Below, in pieces: positions 1 through 9,567 of a stretch of 50,332 nt of DNA. Position 1 is the first letter of the stretch. Every line of letters begins with the position of its first letter. Source of the stretch: Heyndrickxia sporothermodurans (lineage in GTDB: Bacteria > Bacillota > Bacilli > Bacillales > Bacillaceae_C); the NCBI GenBank assembly GCA_018333075.1, contig BORH01000027.1, positions 1 to 50,332 of the forward strand, in the 5' to 3' direction. The position numbers were made by a program, and so were the translations under genes. The notes below the pieces were generated by a model. The model saw nothing but the letters and a program-made list of their open reading frames with translations, was not told where the DNA came from and searched no databases.

Positions 1-8
1 GGACAAAA

Positions 9-31
9 ATAAGGGCAGAAATAGCCCTTAT
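9..31. terminator. Short hairpin at window edge
   Basis: ATAAGGGC (9-16) pairs perfectly with GCCCTTAT (24-31) around a 7-nt loop. It may be the terminator of a gene lying before the window. No clear T-run follows, so the role is uncertain. Confidence 0.3.
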
Positions 32-80
32 CCGTATCTAAAACCAGACCTTTTGGATATTCTAAAAACCAAAATGAAAA

Positions 81-123
81 GGGTGCTCAAAAAGTCGTTA
101 TTTAACGACCTTTTGAGTCACCC
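81..123. repeat. Long near-perfect hairpin, possible transposon-end or bidirectional terminator structure
   Basis: The two arms at 81-100 and 103-123 are complementary over about 20 bp, with one bulged base and one mismatch, closed by a tiny loop. The structure is too long and regular for a simple terminator and resembles hairpins found near insertion-sequence ends in Bacillaceae. A short open frame at 53-256 runs through it and is probably not a gene. From 124 to 485 I see no other feature except the Shine-Dalgarno site of the next gene. Confidence 0.45.
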
Positions 124-485
124 TCTTAATTTATTGATTCAGTGGGAGAGAATTAATCATCCATTTAGAAAATTCATATGGTTGTTTAATAGTATAAGAG
201 CTCTAAAATATTGTCTATTCAGAAGTAAGAGAAAATGTACAAATGTAAAAATATAAGGGAATGATTAATGTTATTAATAGCTTTGTAGAGATATTGTTTA
301 GGTCAAACATTTAAAATTTCATAAAGTAAATATTGAATGACAAATTTGAGGAATAGTAATGAATGAAAGTAGATTTTAGAATAGTTTACTTTCAAATTAA
401 TAATATTAACTCATTTATTTTTCACATATTATCAACGCAATTGGTAATTTTACACATTAAATTAGGTTTAAAGGAGTCAAAGTTT

Positions 486-3400
486 TTGAAAAAATATTTA
501 TATGGAAAATTGAATTTTATAGCTATTGTCTTTCTTTTTATCTTTATCCTAACTTGCTCACGTTTATTATGGATCATAACATTTCATAATTCAAATCAAC
601 CAGACGCTGTTAATGGGGTATTAGATTTGAGAAAATGGGATTTAAATCATACAGTTGATCTCGATGGACAGTGGGAGTTCTTTCCTAATACTTGGATTAT
701 TAATAAAAATGATAGTCGAAAATTTGATATCAATCCGAAATACATTCAAGTACCAGGATCTTGGAATACTGTTTTAAATAATGGGAAAAACACACCATAT
801 GGTTATGGTTCCTATCGTTTACGCATACTTGTCAATCCTAATATTAATGTAAATTTCAGTATTCGAATACCTAGTATCCGTAGTTCATCTGAATTGTATA
901 TAAATGGGCATTTGTTAGGTAAATCAGGACAACCTGGAAAAAATAAAAGAGAGTATGTGGCATATAATGTACCTTATTCATCATCTTTTACTAAGAATGG
1001 TAAAAATTTAATTGAGGTTGTTATTCAAGCAGCAAATTTTAAAGACCCTAGAGATAGCGGAATTATACGTTCTATAAAATTTGGATCAGAAGCAGCTATT
1101 TCTAAAGAATCACAGCTTTCTACAAATATGCAGCAAATGGTTGCAATCGTTTTTTTATTGCATTCCATATACTCACTAATTTTGTTCTTTATCGGTAATC
1201 GAGAAAAAAGATTACTATACTTTTCCTTAGTAACTTTTAATGCAATGATATTATATTTACTTGGTAGCAATGAAAAGTTATTATCTTTTTGGTTCCCAAT
1301 TAATTATGAATGGGGATTTAAATTAGTACATGTAACTATGGTAATTACAGCATACTCACTACTACAATGTATAAGACTTCATTTTACGGAATTTTGGAAT
1401 AAAGTATTTCCACTATATTCAGCATATTGTGGGATATTATTATTACTAGCGCTCATCTTTCCTACAAGGAATATAGTTACTATACAGCCTTTGTATTTAC
1501 TTAGTTTGGGTGTATCCGTTTTTCTAACAATTGTTTTAATGTTCCGGACTTCTATTAGAGGAATCAAAGAAAATAAATTATTATTATTTTCAATAATAGC
1601 TTTTACTAATAACTTAATGTGGTGGGGAATAGATATGACGTTGGGAGTAAAAGTCATATACTATCCATTTGATTTAATTGTATCAATTGCTTGTATTTCT
1701 TCCGTTTGGTTTAAAAACTATTTTCAGATACATGTAAAAACAAAGCAACTTGCATCAAAGCTTCAGAGAGTAGATCAGTTAAAAGATGAATTTTTAGCTA
1801 ATACCTCTCACGAATTACGAAATCCTCTTCATAGTATACTTAATATTTCACAATCTATTTTGGAAAGGGAGAAACCAGTTTTAAAAGAAAAGAGTGTTGA
1901 AGATTTAGAGAATGTTCTTTTTATTGGGCGCAGTATGTCTTTAATGTTGACTGACTTGCTTGATGTAATGAGCCTTAAAGAAGGAATCCATCGATTAAAT
2001 TACAAAAGTATTTCTATGCACTCGATTGTTATTGGAGTTTTGGACATGCTGTATTATTCACTTGATGGAAAGCCAGTACAACTAATAAATGATATTTCTG
2101 AAGATTTTCCTAAAGTATATGTAGATGAAAATAGAGTGATACAAATTTTATACAACATACTTCACAATGCTATTAAATATACGAATGAAGGAGTCATTTC
2201 AGTAAAAGGGCAAGTCAAAGATAGGATGGCATACATAACAATAAAAGATACTGGGATAGGAATGGATAAAGAGACATTGCAGCGTGTGTTCGAACCATAT
2301 GAGAAGGCTGATCCTCGTATAACAATGGTTGAAGGCGGAATAGGTTTAGGGCTAAGTATTAGTAAACAGTTAGTTGAACTTCAGGGAGGTACCATTACGG
2401 TTACATCTATTCCTGGTCAAGGTTCCGAATTTGTCTTTACTTTACAGTTATCTACACAAGAGCTTTCTCAGGAAGATTCTGAATCTGTAGTATCTCAATT
2501 ACGTGAAATCGTACAATCTATATCTGCTGAACCTGCTCGCTTGAAAGATAATGAGGAAGACAGACAAATATTTGTAGATCGTCCAAAAATATTAGTTGTT
2601 GATGATGATCCTCTGAATCTAGATGTAATTGAATCTATTCTTTCGAGAGAGCAATATGACATGATGAAAGTGTTGAGCGGTGAAAAAGCACTAAGTGTAT
2701 TAGATATAAAGGAATGGGATTTAGTTATTTCGGATGTAATGATGCCTCAAATGTCTGGTTATGAATTATCACGCTTAATCCGTAAAAGGTATACAATTAC
2801 AGAACTACCAATCCTGCTTATTACTGCTAGGAGTCAGGTTGAAGATATTAAAAACGGGTTTCTTTCAGGTGCAAATGACTATTTAACTAAGCCAATAAAT
2901 GCCATGGAATTAAGATCACGAGTAAAAGCACTAACTGACGTTAAACAATCTGTGAAAGAAAGGCTTAAAATGGAAACCGCCTGGCTTCAAGCACAAATTC
3001 AGCCACATTTTTTATTTAATACTTTGAATTCAATAGTAGCTTTAAGTGAAATTGATATAGTTAGAATGCGTAGTCTCCTTATGGCATTTAGTGATTTCTT
3101 AAATAATAAAATTCAAATTCATCATTTCGAAGATCTTATCCCTTTAGAGGATGAAATTAATTTAGTACGCTGTTACCTTTATATAGAACAAGAACGATTT
3201 GGAGAACGATTACAAGTTAACTGGGAGGTATGTGAAACAAAACATTTGGTCATACCACCTCTTACAATTCAACCAATAGTAGAAAACGCAGTCGTTCATG
3301 GGATTATGAAGCGAGTTGAAGGGGGAAATATTCATATCAAAATTATAGCTAAAGAAAAACACGTTGAGATTTCTATCATTGATGATGGTGTGGGAATGGA

Positions 3401-3569
3401 CGAAGCAACAATCAAACAAATACAACAAAGAAAAACTGATACTTCTTTAGGCATTGGCTTGGCTAATACTGATTTACGATTAAAAAGGTTTTATGGTAAA
3501 GGACTTCATATTAAAAGTAAATTAGGTTTTGGTACTTCGATTGCATTTGTAATTCATAAACCTAACTAA
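486..3569 (+). CDS. Hybrid sensor histidine kinase with two kinase modules and a receiver domain
   Basis: A membrane sensor of about 1027 residues. The start chosen is TTG at 486, because AAGGAG lies 9 nt upstream at 471-476; an in-frame ATG at 363 has no such site. In order: an N-terminal membrane helix, an extracellular jelly-roll-like 7TMR-DISM-type domain, a bundle of about seven membrane helices, and HisKA with the motif SHELRNP (His442). Then come HATPase_c with NAIKYTN and GIGMD, a receiver with DDD and the acceptor Asp750 in ISDVMMP, and a LytS-type kinase core with IQPHFLFNTL (His841) plus a second ATP-binding domain. Domain identity is from motif recognition. No response-regulator or output gene lies next to it, so its targets are unknown. 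A terminator-like stem follows. Confidence 0.9.
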   Translation: MKKYLYGKLNFIAIVFLFIFILTCSRLLWIITFHNSNQPDAVNGVLDLRKWDLNHTVDLDGQWEFFPNTWIINKNDSRKFDINPKYIQVPGSWNTVLNNGKNTPYGYGSYRLRILVNPNINVNFSIRIPSIRSSSELYINGHLLGKSGQPGKNKREYVAYNVPYSSSFTKNGKNLIEVVIQAANFKDPRDSGIIRSIKFGSEAAISKESQLSTNMQQMVAIVFLLHSIYSLILFFIGNREKRLLYFSLVTFNAMILYLLGSNEKLLSFWFPINYEWGFKLVHVTMVITAYSLLQCIRLHFTEFWNKVFPLYSAYCGILLLLALIFPTRNIVTIQPLYLLSLGVSVFLTIVLMFRTSIRGIKENKLLLFSIIAFTNNLMWWGIDMTLGVKVIYYPFDLIVSIACISSVWFKNYFQIHVKTKQLASKLQRVDQLKDEFLANTSHELRNPLHSILNISQSILEREKPVLKEKSVEDLENVLFIGRSMSLMLTDLLDVMSLKEGIHRLNYKSISMHSIVIGVLDMLYYSLDGKPVQLINDISEDFPKVYVDENRVIQILYNILHNAIKYTNEGVISVKGQVKDRMAYITIKDTGIGMDKETLQRVFEPYEKADPRITMVEGGIGLGLSISKQLVELQGGTITVTSIPGQGSEFVFTLQLSTQELSQEDSESVVSQLREIVQSISAEPARLKDNEEDRQIFVDRPKILVVDDDPLNLDVIESILSREQYDMMKVLSGEKALSVLDIKEWDLVISDVMMPQMSGYELSRLIRKRYTITELPILLITARSQVEDIKNGFLSGANDYLTKPINAMELRSRVKALTDVKQSVKERLKMETAWLQAQIQPHFLFNTLNSIVALSEIDIVRMRSLLMAFSDFLNNKIQIHHFEDLIPLEDEINLVRCYLYIEQERFGERLQVNWEVCETKHLVIPPLTIQPIVENAVVHGIMKRVEGGNIHIKIIAKEKHVEISIIDDGVGMDEATIKQIQQRKTDTSLGIGLANTDLRLKRFYGKGLHIKSKLGFGTSIAFVIHKPN

Positions 3570-3594
3570 ATAAAAAATCATTTAATTTGGTGTT

Positions 3595-3625
3595 GCTAGT
3601 GCCCTATTAGAAAATGGGCACTAGC
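3595..3625 (+). terminator. Terminator-like stem after the sensor kinase
   Basis: GCTAGTGCCC (3595-3604) and GGGCACTAGC (3616-3625) form a perfect 10-bp stem with an 11-nt loop, 26 nt after the kinase stop codon. The T-run is weak. Confidence 0.5.
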
Positions 3626-4700
3626 TAATAATGATATTATTATGATTTAAATAAAAAATTCAATGAGTGTATAAATATAATTGTAAAATGAGAGGATTTT
3701 CTTATGATAGTAGTTTGTTAGCAATTATTATTCTAGCTCTTCCGAAATACAAGTACATTTTTTTAGTTTAAAACTTCGTTTGATGTTGGAACAAGTTTCT
3801 TGAAAAGGATTTTTTAAAATTTTTCAAAACTAGTTAATAAGATTGGTATTCCCCTCAAAAGATTTATTTGTTAATTTTATTAATCCTTCTATAATTTCTT
3901 TTTACAGAGGTTTCGCGTAAGATCTGGTTTATTCGGTCGTTTTACATGACTTTACCTTTGATGAACATTCATAGGTATAGTTAATGGAGTGTCACTATTT
4001 TTAATACTTAGAAAAGGTGTATATGTAGCAAATGATACAAAAGTATGATTCTAATACAAATTTTTTACTTAATTAATGCTCAACGTAAAATTGAGTTTTT
4101 AAATAAACTTACCATATGGTGAGTCTTTTTTTTATGCAAAAAAGTAGCTAATAAATATAAAAAAGTTTGGTCATAATATAGAGATGGTTTGGAAAATATT
4201 AATCTTTTAGGTTCGTGTTCAAACAAAGATTCTAATTAATTCTGGATTTTTTTCTTAGTGACTTTTTAACTGATTAACTTTGTAGGAAATAGCGATCGTT
4301 ATGTTGAGTTGAAAAGGTTGATTCATTTAATTATAATAATATTATGAGAACTAGTGTTCTTATGTTGGAGAGGTAACGAATAATAAAAAATTAAAATAAA
4401 TCAGTCTCCACTAATAAAATAATAATAAGTAGTGAATAAATGAATTTAACTGATTATGGAGAAGAATAAAATACCTATTTTTTGAGATTAACTAGTCTAT
4501 TAATTAGACTTTTCAACATACTATTTTGTTATTTCAAAATGTAGAATTTGAAATCCTTGAGGAATGAGATATGATCAGAAGATTACATAATGAACACCAT
4601 GAAAAAAAGGGTTTAAAAAAGGCCTTGTAGTATCAATCATTTTTATATAAATAACAGAAATACATACATTAGTCAATATATAGTATCTATAAATATTTTA
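3626..4700. other. Long gene-free stretch upstream of the first nrd operon
   Basis: About 1.1 kb of very AT-rich DNA with frequent stops in all frames. I see only one terminator-like hairpin (4107-4133) and a 19-codon open frame at 4571-4630 with a weak ribosome site, which I do not call. It may be decayed coding sequence, but no family is recognisable. Confidence 0.5.
4107..4133 (+). terminator. Rho-independent terminator-like hairpin
   Basis: ACTTACC (4107-4113) pairs with GGTGAGT (4118-4124) with one G-U pair, followed by eight T residues. There is no recognisable gene immediately upstream, so it may end an untranslated or decayed transcript. Confidence 0.45.
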
Positions 4701-4740
4701 GTATCTATATCTTGTATTCTGTTTCTGTAAATCATATAAT
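4681..4740 (+). promoter_or_regulatory. Promoter of the first nrd operon with possible NrdR boxes
   Basis: TTGTAT (4712-4717) and TATAAT (4735-4740) are 17 bp apart, a good sigma-A promoter. TAGTATCTATA occurs twice, at 4681 and again from 4700, and the second copy runs into the -35. The position and AT pattern would suit binding of the ribonucleotide reductase repressor NrdR, but the match to its box is loose and is inference. Confidence 0.55.
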
Positions 4741-4779
4741 AATCATTGCGTAAGTAAATGGAGAATGGTGGTAAGGAAA

Positions 4780-5010
4780 ATGGCAAAAATTACAGTTTAT
4801 ACGAAAAATAGTTGTCCTCAGTGCGACATGTCTAAAACAGTGTTAAAAGAAGAGGGAATTGAATTTGAAGAGATTAATGTAGAAGAAGATCAAGCTGCAT
4901 TTGAATATGTTGCAAATGAATTAAATATTAGACAAATGCCAGTAGTTGTTGCAGAAGGCCAAGAACCTTTTAGCGGATTTAGACCAGATAGATTGAAAGA
5001 GTTGAAGTAA
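4780..5010 (+). CDS. nrdH: NrdH glutaredoxin-like protein, operon 1
   Basis: NrdH is the small redoxin that re-reduces the active-site disulfide of class Ib ribonucleotide reductase (NrdEF). The protein has about 76 residues, with the redox motif CPQC near the N-terminus and the family ending SGFRPDRL. I start it at the ATG at 4780 and not at the in-frame ATG at 4765. GGTGG lies about 8 nt upstream of 4780, and the paralogue in operon 2 keeps the same arrangement. It is the first gene of nrdH-nrdI-nrdE-nrdF, with nrdI starting 2 nt after its stop. Confidence 0.9.
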   Translation: MAKITVYTKNSCPQCDMSKTVLKEEGIEFEEINVEEDQAAFEYVANELNIRQMPVVVAEGQEPFSGFRPDRLKELK

Positions 5011-5012
5011 TC

Positions 5013-5390
5013 ATGCTCATCGTTTATCTATCATTAACCGGTAATGTAAAAAAGTTTGTGGATAAACTAAATATGACATCCGTGGAGCTAAACTACACAA
5101 ATCCTTTGATCGAGGTTAGGGATGATTTTATTGTTATAGTCCCATCATATGATGAAGAAATTACAAATACTATTAGTATGTTTATAGATTATAAGAATAA
5201 TGAAACCTTTTTAAAGGGCTTTGTTGGTAGTGGGAGTTTAAATTATGATAATCAGTTTTGTTTTAATGCAAAAGATTTAGCTATAAGATATAGTAAACCA
5301 CTGCTACATACATTTGAATTCAGTGGAACTAACAATGATGTCCTAAAATTAAAAGAGGAAGTGAATCGAATTGCAATCTCCTGTACTTAG
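5013..5390 (+). CDS. nrdI: NrdI flavodoxin-like activator, operon 1
   Basis: NrdI is a small flavodoxin that supplies the oxidant used to build the manganese-tyrosyl radical cofactor in NrdF. The 125-residue product has the expected N-terminal phosphate loop (SLTGNV), the PSYDEE segment and the VGSGSLNY segment seen in the family. It follows nrdH almost directly and overlaps the start of nrdE by 20 nt, which suggests translational coupling. It is closely similar to the second copy at 12981. Confidence 0.92.
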   Translation: MLIVYLSLTGNVKKFVDKLNMTSVELNYTNPLIEVRDDFIVIVPSYDEEITNTISMFIDYKNNETFLKGFVGSGSLNYDNQFCFNAKDLAIRYSKPLLHTFEFSGTNNDVLKLKEEVNRIAISCT

Positions 5391-7557
5391 TAAAAAAGTG
5401 AAAGAGGACACTTATTTTACTCTGAACAATTTACTGAATATCCCTAAGGACGGAAAGATTCAATTAGATAGGGATAAAGAAGCGGTTAAGGCATACTTCT
5501 TGGAATATGTTAATCCTAATACAGTGTTTTTTTATACCTTGAATGAAAAATTGGATTACTTAGTAGAAAATCATTATATCAAAGAAGATTTTTTAAATAA
5601 GTATAGTAGAGCATTCATAAAGAGATTATTTCAGAAATTATATGATAAGAAATTCCGTTTTAGATCTTTCATGGGAGCATATAAATTTTATTCTCAATAT
5701 GCCATGAAAACAAATGATAGAAAAAGGTTCTTGGAAAGATATGAAGACAGATTAGCCTTTAATGCACTTGCTTTAGCTGACGGCAATGAACAATTAGCAT
5801 TAGATTTGGCAGATGAATTGATAAATCAACGGTACCAACCTGCTACGCCTACGTTTTTAAATATTGGCAAAAAGCGAGCTGGGGAGATGGTTTCATGTTT
5901 CTTATTAACTGTTTCGGATGATATGAATTCTATCGGAAGAAGTATCAATTCAGCACTGCAGCTTTCAAAATTGGGTGGAGGAGTTGGCATAAATCTATCA
6001 AATATAAGAGCCAATAATGATCCCATTAAAGGAATCTATGGATTAGCTGACGGTGTTGTTCCAGTTATGAAAATGTTCGAAGACGCGTTTTCATATGCTA
6101 ATCAAGGTGGAGCGAGGGATGGAGCTGGCGTTGTTTATTTAAATATTTTCCATCCAGATGTAGTGGATTTTCTATCCGTTCGAAAAGAAAATGCGGATGA
6201 AAAAGTGAGGATTAAAACCCTATCATTAGGATTGGTTGTTCCAGACAAGTTTTATGAATTAATTAAAAATAATGGGTACATGTATTTGTTTTCTCCACAT
6301 GATGTGGAAAAAGAGTACGGAATACCATTTTCCTATATCGACATTACGAAGGAATATGACAATCTAGTAGAAAATGCAAATATTAGAAAGTCAAAAATTA
6401 AGGCAAGAGATTTAGAGACTGAGATCAGTAATCTACAAAATGAAAGTGGTTATCCATATATCATTAATATTGATACAGCAAATAGAAGTAATGCGGTTAA
6501 TGGAAAAATAATCATGTCGAACTTATGTACAGAAATTTTTCAAGTTCAGAGTGATTCTGTTATCAAAAACGATCAAACTTATGAATTTCTAGGTAATGAT
6601 ATTAGCTGTAATTTAGGATCCACAAACGTAACAAATCTAATGAAATCTCCCGATTTTGGTAAGTCAGTTCAGACGATGGTACGAGCATTAACCTATGTTA
6701 CTGATCATTCACATATCGATGTTGTCCCTTCTGTTAAAAATGGAAATGACAAGTATCATTCCATTGGTTTAGGTGCAATGAATCTACATGGTTTTTTAGC
6801 AAAAAATGAAATACATTATGGATCCCTGGAGGCATTAGAATTTACTGATGTATATTTTATGCTGCTTAATTACTGGACACTCGTAGCAAGCAACCAATTA
6901 TCGATAGAGAGAAACGAAAGATTCTTTGAATTTGAAAAATCTAAATATGCTGATGGATCTTATTTTGATAAGTATTTAGAAGTTGAGGATTTCAAATTTA
7001 AGTATGATAAAGTAAGAAGTTTATTCGATGGTATCTTTATCCCAACTCATAAAGATTGGGAAGCTTTAAAGCAATCAATCATGAAACATGGATTATATAA
7101 TGCTTTTAGATTAGCAGTTGCACCAACAGGAAGTATAAGCTATGTTAACGAAGCAACTGCATCCATTCATCCAATAACTCAACGTATTGAGGAGAGAACT
7201 GAAGGAAAAAGGGGAAAAGTTTATTACCCTGTACCATATTTATCTGATAAAACGATTAAATATTATCAATCAGCTTATGATCTTGATCAAAGAAACATTA
7301 TTGATACCTATGCTATTGCTCAAAAACATGTAGATCAAGGCTTAAGTATGACCTTATTTATGCGTTCTGAACTGCCGGAAGAAATATATGAGTGGAAAGT
7401 AAATTCTGAGCATCCAACTAAGAAGACTACTAGGGATCTAAATATTCTTAGAAACTATGCCTGGAAAAAAGGAATAAAAAGTATCTATTATATTAGAACA
7501 TACACTGATGATGGAGAAACAATAGGTGCTAATGAATGTACAAATTGCTCAATATAA
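5371..7557 (+). CDS. nrdE: Class Ib ribonucleoside-diphosphate reductase alpha subunit, operon 1
   Basis: NrdE reduces NDPs to dNDPs. The protein has 728 residues, slightly longer than typical NrdE. It starts at TTG 5371, with GAGGAAGTG upstream inside the end of nrdI. Key residues are visible: the redox pair Cys176 (GEMVSC) and Cys413 (ISCNLGSTN), the radical-site NLCTE with Cys386, the PTGS loop late in the chain, paired tyrosines (IYYIRT) for radical transfer, and a C-terminal CTNC pair (723/726) for NrdH. All expected catalytic residues are present, so both copies in this window should be active. Confidence 0.95.
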   Translation: MQSPVLSKKVKEDTYFTLNNLLNIPKDGKIQLDRDKEAVKAYFLEYVNPNTVFFYTLNEKLDYLVENHYIKEDFLNKYSRAFIKRLFQKLYDKKFRFRSFMGAYKFYSQYAMKTNDRKRFLERYEDRLAFNALALADGNEQLALDLADELINQRYQPATPTFLNIGKKRAGEMVSCFLLTVSDDMNSIGRSINSALQLSKLGGGVGINLSNIRANNDPIKGIYGLADGVVPVMKMFEDAFSYANQGGARDGAGVVYLNIFHPDVVDFLSVRKENADEKVRIKTLSLGLVVPDKFYELIKNNGYMYLFSPHDVEKEYGIPFSYIDITKEYDNLVENANIRKSKIKARDLETEISNLQNESGYPYIINIDTANRSNAVNGKIIMSNLCTEIFQVQSDSVIKNDQTYEFLGNDISCNLGSTNVTNLMKSPDFGKSVQTMVRALTYVTDHSHIDVVPSVKNGNDKYHSIGLGAMNLHGFLAKNEIHYGSLEALEFTDVYFMLLNYWTLVASNQLSIERNERFFEFEKSKYADGSYFDKYLEVEDFKFKYDKVRSLFDGIFIPTHKDWEALKQSIMKHGLYNAFRLAVAPTGSISYVNEATASIHPITQRIEERTEGKRGKVYYPVPYLSDKTIKYYQSAYDLDQRNIIDTYAIAQKHVDQGLSMTLFMRSELPEEIYEWKVNSEHPTKKTTRDLNILRNYAWKKGIKSIYYIRTYTDDGETIGANECTNCSI

Positions 7558-7572
7558 GATGGAGGTAGTGCA

Positions 7573-8523
7573 TTGACAATATATAATGCAGTTAATTGGA
7601 ATTTAATTGATGATCTGTTAGATAAAATTACGTATGAGAAGTTAACAGAGCAATTCTGGCTATCTACTCGCATGCCTGTATCAAAAGATAAATCTGATTG
7701 GACAAAGCTTCCGGAAGTAGAAAAAAGACTTGTTGAAAAGGTTTTTGGTGGTCTGACCATGTTGGACACTCTTCAATCTGAAAGTGGGATTGATGCTCTA
7801 AGAATAGATGCAAAAACTAAACATGAAATAGCTGTGTTAAATAATATTCAATTTATGGAGTCTGAACATGCTCGTAGCTACTCTTCAATTTTTAGTACAT
7901 TAAATTCTAAAAAAGAAATTGAAGAAATATTTAGATGGGCAAGAGAAAATGATTTACTTCAAAATAAAGCACGTATAATAGATGAAATATATAAGATCGG
8001 TACAGCATTGGAAAAGAAAGTAGCAAGTGTATATCTTGAATCTTTCCTGTTTTATTCAGGCTTTTATACACCTTTATATTACTTAGGTAAGGCGAAACTT
8101 ATTAATGTAGCTGAGGTTATTAAGCTTATCATTCGTGATGAATCTGCACATGGAGCTTATATTGGTTACAAATTTAAATTAGAATTTGATCAATTATCTA
8201 AAGATGAACAGAATCAATTTCAAACTTGGGCGTACCATCTTTTGTACAAATTATATGATAATGAAGTAAAGTACACGGAAGAACTCTATGATGGGGTTGG
8301 ATGGACAGAAGACGTGAAGGTATTCCTTCGATATAATGCGAATAAAGCACTCATGAATTTAGGCTTATCACCACTGTTTCCAGATACAGTGGAGGATGTT
8401 AACCCGATTGTGATTAATGGACTTTCAACTGGTACAACGAATCACGATTTCTTTTCTACTGTAGGAAATGGTTATTTACTGTCTGTAGTAGAAGATATGA
8501 AAGAATCAGATTACGATTTTTAG
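7573..8523 (+). CDS. nrdF: Class Ib ribonucleoside-diphosphate reductase beta subunit, operon 1
   Basis: NrdF carries the dimetal-tyrosyl radical that starts catalysis in NrdE. The product has 316 residues and starts at TTG 7573 behind a GGAGG site at 7561-7565. Metal ligands and the radical tyrosine match the family: Asp65 in TMLDTLQSE, Glu96 and His99 in FMESEHA, Tyr103 in ARSYSS, then ESFLFYSGF and RDESAHGAY. Compared with operon 2 the N-terminus is four residues shorter. It is the last gene of the operon and a terminator follows at 8646. Confidence 0.95.
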   Translation: MTIYNAVNWNLIDDLLDKITYEKLTEQFWLSTRMPVSKDKSDWTKLPEVEKRLVEKVFGGLTMLDTLQSESGIDALRIDAKTKHEIAVLNNIQFMESEHARSYSSIFSTLNSKKEIEEIFRWARENDLLQNKARIIDEIYKIGTALEKKVASVYLESFLFYSGFYTPLYYLGKAKLINVAEVIKLIIRDESAHGAYIGYKFKLEFDQLSKDEQNQFQTWAYHLLYKLYDNEVKYTEELYDGVGWTEDVKVFLRYNANKALMNLGLSPLFPDTVEDVNPIVINGLSTGTTNHDFFSTVGNGYLLSVVEDMKESDYDF

Positions 8524-8645
8524 CTATTAATATAATGAATTACTATAAGAGGGATTTTCTTGAAATGAAAAAGTATATATTAATAGGAAGAAACCCGATA
8601 ATAATTTAAAGAAATGCTCATAAATAACAGTTAGTAACACATGTT

Positions 8646-8676
8646 GAACACTCATTTTAAGTGAGTGTTCTTTTTG
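8646..8676 (+). terminator. Terminator of nrd operon 1
   Basis: GAACACTCA pairs with TGAGTGTTC across a 7-nt loop and is followed by TTTTT. It lies about 120 nt after nrdF. Confidence 0.8.
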
Positions 8677-8994
8677 TATGATATTTAAAGGAATTTAAAA
8701 GATTAAGTAGAACTATTTCTTTATATCATACTGAAACACTAATTTAAATGAATGTTACAATTATGGTGCATACTCAAACTTAATTCTGGAAAGATTTTCA
8801 TGTTATGATAGTAATTAATGTTAGAAAAAAAGATTAAGAAAGGGCTGACTCTAAAATATTTATTAAAGTGAAAGCTTAAATCTGTCTGCGACGGTTAAGA
8901 CGAATTTAGATGATACACAATTTTACGGAAGTAAGAAAAAATTAAATAAAAGAGTAGTGGTTATAAGCTGATACAATAAAAAGGAGAGGGTAAG
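8677..8994. other. Gene-free spacer
   Basis: About 320 bp with no credible coding region. The only feature seen is the AAAGGAGAGGG ribosome site just before 8995. Confidence 0.5.
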
Positions 8995-9552
8995 ATGAAT
9001 TTCGAGGCAAAACACATAGTTAGATGGGGAATTCCGGGTTGGTTTTATTCTCTTGTCATTTTTATGTATTTTTTATTGGATGATAAAGAAAGTTTAGTTA
9101 GATACTTAAATGAGCTAGATGTTTCAATTGTAGGCATAACTGCATTACTTGCAGTAATTGGGGTTATCATTGGACATTTGATTCATCAAATTAGTATGTT
9201 ATTTGGTTTTCTTGTTTTTACAAATTGGAAAAAATATTTTAGGGCAGAATACGAACTTGATCAAATGATTATGAAAAGTAATTTTGGTAGTGAAATTCAG
9301 AGAATATACAGACATCGTTTAGGACAAGTGCATGCATTAAGGGCGTTAGCGACAAGTGGAATTTTATCTCTTTTTACAATCGGGCTATTATTATGGCTTT
9401 ATTCTTATTCTATTAAAACAATTTGTCTGTTAATTATCGTTTTGTTTTTAACAATTATAATTTTTATTAACCAAAAATATTTTAAAAAGAATCTCGATTA
9501 TTTTATAAAACAAATCAAAAAGGAGAATATAGCAATTAGTACTCGCGGTTAG
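8995..9552 (+). CDS. Hypothetical integral membrane protein
   Basis: A 185-residue protein with a good ribosome site (AAGGAGAGGG). I do not recognise a family. Four hydrophobic stretches are visible: around residues 14-28, 45-75, 118-138 and 140-160. A charged segment lies between the second and third (KKYFRAEYELDQ), and the lysine-rich tail would be cytoplasmic. It stands alone between two terminators, so the neighbours give no clue to function. Confidence 0.7.
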   Translation: MNFEAKHIVRWGIPGWFYSLVIFMYFLLDDKESLVRYLNELDVSIVGITALLAVIGVIIGHLIHQISMLFGFLVFTNWKKYFRAEYELDQMIMKSNFGSEIQRIYRHRLGQVHALRALATSGILSLFTIGLLLWLYSYSIKTICLLIIVLFLTIIIFINQKYFKKNLDYFIKQIKKENIAISTRG

Positions 9553-9567
9553 GCGGGTATTTTTTTA
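9540..9567 (+). terminator. Terminator overlapping the stop of the membrane protein gene
   Basis: TACTCGC (9540-9546) pairs with GCGGGTA (9553-9559), with one G-U pair, then seven T. The stem includes the last codons of the upstream gene. Confidence 0.75.

Noticed and set aside
53-256. 67-codon plus-strand frame
   Set aside because: It runs through the long hairpin at 81-123, has no ribosome site and no recognisable family.
4571-4630. 19-codon plus-strand frame with AGGAATGAG upstream
   Set aside because: Too short and without any conserved feature; a ribosome-like sequence alone is not enough in this AT-rich DNA.
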